Part shown: positions 5,635 through 6,172 of the stretch, in pieces
Position numbering within the stretch: position 1 is the first letter of the stretch
Layout: every line of letters begins with the position of its first letter
Assembly (NCBI GenBank): GCA_003697065.1
Contig: RFFY01000019.1
Coordinates: 1 to 6,172 of the forward strand
Source: Actinomyces sp.
GTDB taxonomy: Bacteria; Actinomycetota; Acidimicrobiia; Acidimicrobiales; Aldehydirespiratoraceae
DNA length: 6,172 bases
Reading direction: 5' to 3'
Program-made: the position numbers and the translations under genes
The notes under the pieces: model-generated
Database searches by the model: none
What the model was told of the DNA's origin: nothing
What the model saw: only the letters and a program-made list of their open reading frames with translations

Positions 5635-6172
5635 CACGGTTCCGGTGGGCCTCGACGGCGAGCAGGGTGCCGGCCATGGCGACGTTGAGCGACTCGGCCC
5701 GGCCGGGCAGATCGATGCGCACGCGAGTGGTGCAGGCAGAGGCCACGTCGGGATCGAGTCCCCGGGGCTCGGAGCCCAACACGATCGCCAGCGGGGGACG
5801 CAGGACCCCGGTGTCGTGGGGTGCGCCCCCGTGGGGGTCGGTGGCCACCACGGTGGCGCCGGCATCGCGGAGAGAACCGATCACGGACCGGGCATCGTGG
5901 CCGGTCACGACCGGGACCCGCAAGACCGAACCGGCCGAGGCGCGCACCGCCTTGGGTCCGAAGGGGTCGGCGCCACCCACGCTGACCACGGCGACGGCGG
6001 CGACGGCGTCGGCCACCCGCACCAGGGTCCCGACGTTGCCGGGATCGGACACACCGACGAGCACGAGCACGATGTCGTCACGATCGAGGCGGGTCGGCAG
6101 GACAGCGGCCGGTCGGGGGGCCAGGGCCAGCAGGGGTTGGGGGGTCACCGTGCGGGCGAGGCGCCCGAACAC
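5627..6172 (-). CDS. SpoU/TrmH-family RNA 2'-O-ribose methyltransferase, C-terminal part (cut by window edge)
   Basis: Uses S-adenosylmethionine to methylate a ribose 2'-OH in rRNA or tRNA, in the cytoplasm. The frame is open to the right edge; 181 residues are visible, and family members of about 250-270 residues imply that some 70-90 N-terminal residues (the substrate-binding domain) are missing. The first visible codon is GTG but is probably internal. The linker FGRLARTVTPQPLLAL (2-17) and all three SPOUT knot motifs are present (numbering from the first visible residue): motif 1 DPGNVGTLVRVADA (43-56) with the conserved N46 and R52; ADPFGPKAVRASAGS (68-82); motif 2 LGSEPRGL (132-139); motif 3 LPGRAESLNVAMAGTL (155-170). 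Genes of this kind commonly precede pheS in bacteria. The exact target (23S rRNA, or thiostrepton-resistance-like) cannot be told from this part. Its TGA at 5627-5629 falls inside the next gene. Confidence 0.93.
   Translation of the reverse strand: MFGRLARTVTPQPLLALAPRPAAVLPTRLDRDDIVLVLVGVSDPGNVGTLVRVADAVAAVAVVSVGGADPFGPKAVRASAGSVLRVPVVTGHDARSVIGSLRDAGATVVATDPHGGAPHDTGVLRPPLAIVLGSEPRGLDPDVASACTTRVRIDLPGRAESLNVAMAGTLLAVEAHRNRGG

Noticed and set aside
3607..5688. 693-residue plus-strand frame crossing pheS, the gap and the CCO gene
   Set aside because: Antisense shadow of real genes. Its C-terminal part is a low-complexity Arg/Gly run, and no domain is recognisable.
5635..5865. N-terminal extension of the CCO gene up to 5865
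   Set aside because: This stretch is the conserved SpoU methyltransferase read in another frame. The extension is Pro/Ser/Cys-rich nonsense and would bury the export signal inside the protein.

Overview
This is a very GC-rich window (roughly 70 % G+C by eye) in which all five recognisable genes lie on the minus strand. The combination of high GC, strong G/C preference at third codon positions, GTG starts and a Ser/Thr-rich linker behind a lipoprotein signal suggests a high-GC actinobacterium. An Acidimicrobiia-like lineage is my best guess, but this is inference and no marker here proves it.

Layout in the direction of transcription (right to left): (1) 6172-5627, the 3' part of a SpoU/TrmH-family 2'-O-ribose RNA methyltransferase, cut by the window edge; (2) 5634-4090, a carotenoid-cleavage-oxygenase (CCO/RPE65) family protein that overlaps the methyltransferase by 8 nt and carries a Tat-like lipoprotein signal; (3) a 154-nt gap with a perfect 9-bp inverted repeat and a possible promoter; (4) 3935-2913, pheS; (5) a 73-nt C-rich spacer; (6) 2839-473, pheT; (7) an 81-nt gap; (8) 391-1, the 5' part of a zinc-independent quinone-oxidoreductase-like MDR protein, cut by the left edge.

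The core is the common bacterial arrangement of an rRNA/tRNA methyltransferase gene followed by pheS-pheT, often downstream of infC-rpmI-rplT. PheS and PheT form the (alpha-beta)2 phenylalanyl-tRNA synthetase, and both look intact. The unexpected element is the CCO gene between spoU and pheS. Its start overlaps the spoU stop, so it is probably co-translated with spoU. The inverted repeat after it suggests transcription partly ends there and pheST has its own promoter. The CCO has the four iron-binding histidines but appears to be exported and lipid-anchored, and it differs from the family at one second-shell carboxylate. It is the part of the window most worth following up.

I found no tRNA or rRNA gene, insertion sequence, CRISPR array, attachment site or origin. 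There is no stretch over 300 bases without a gene.
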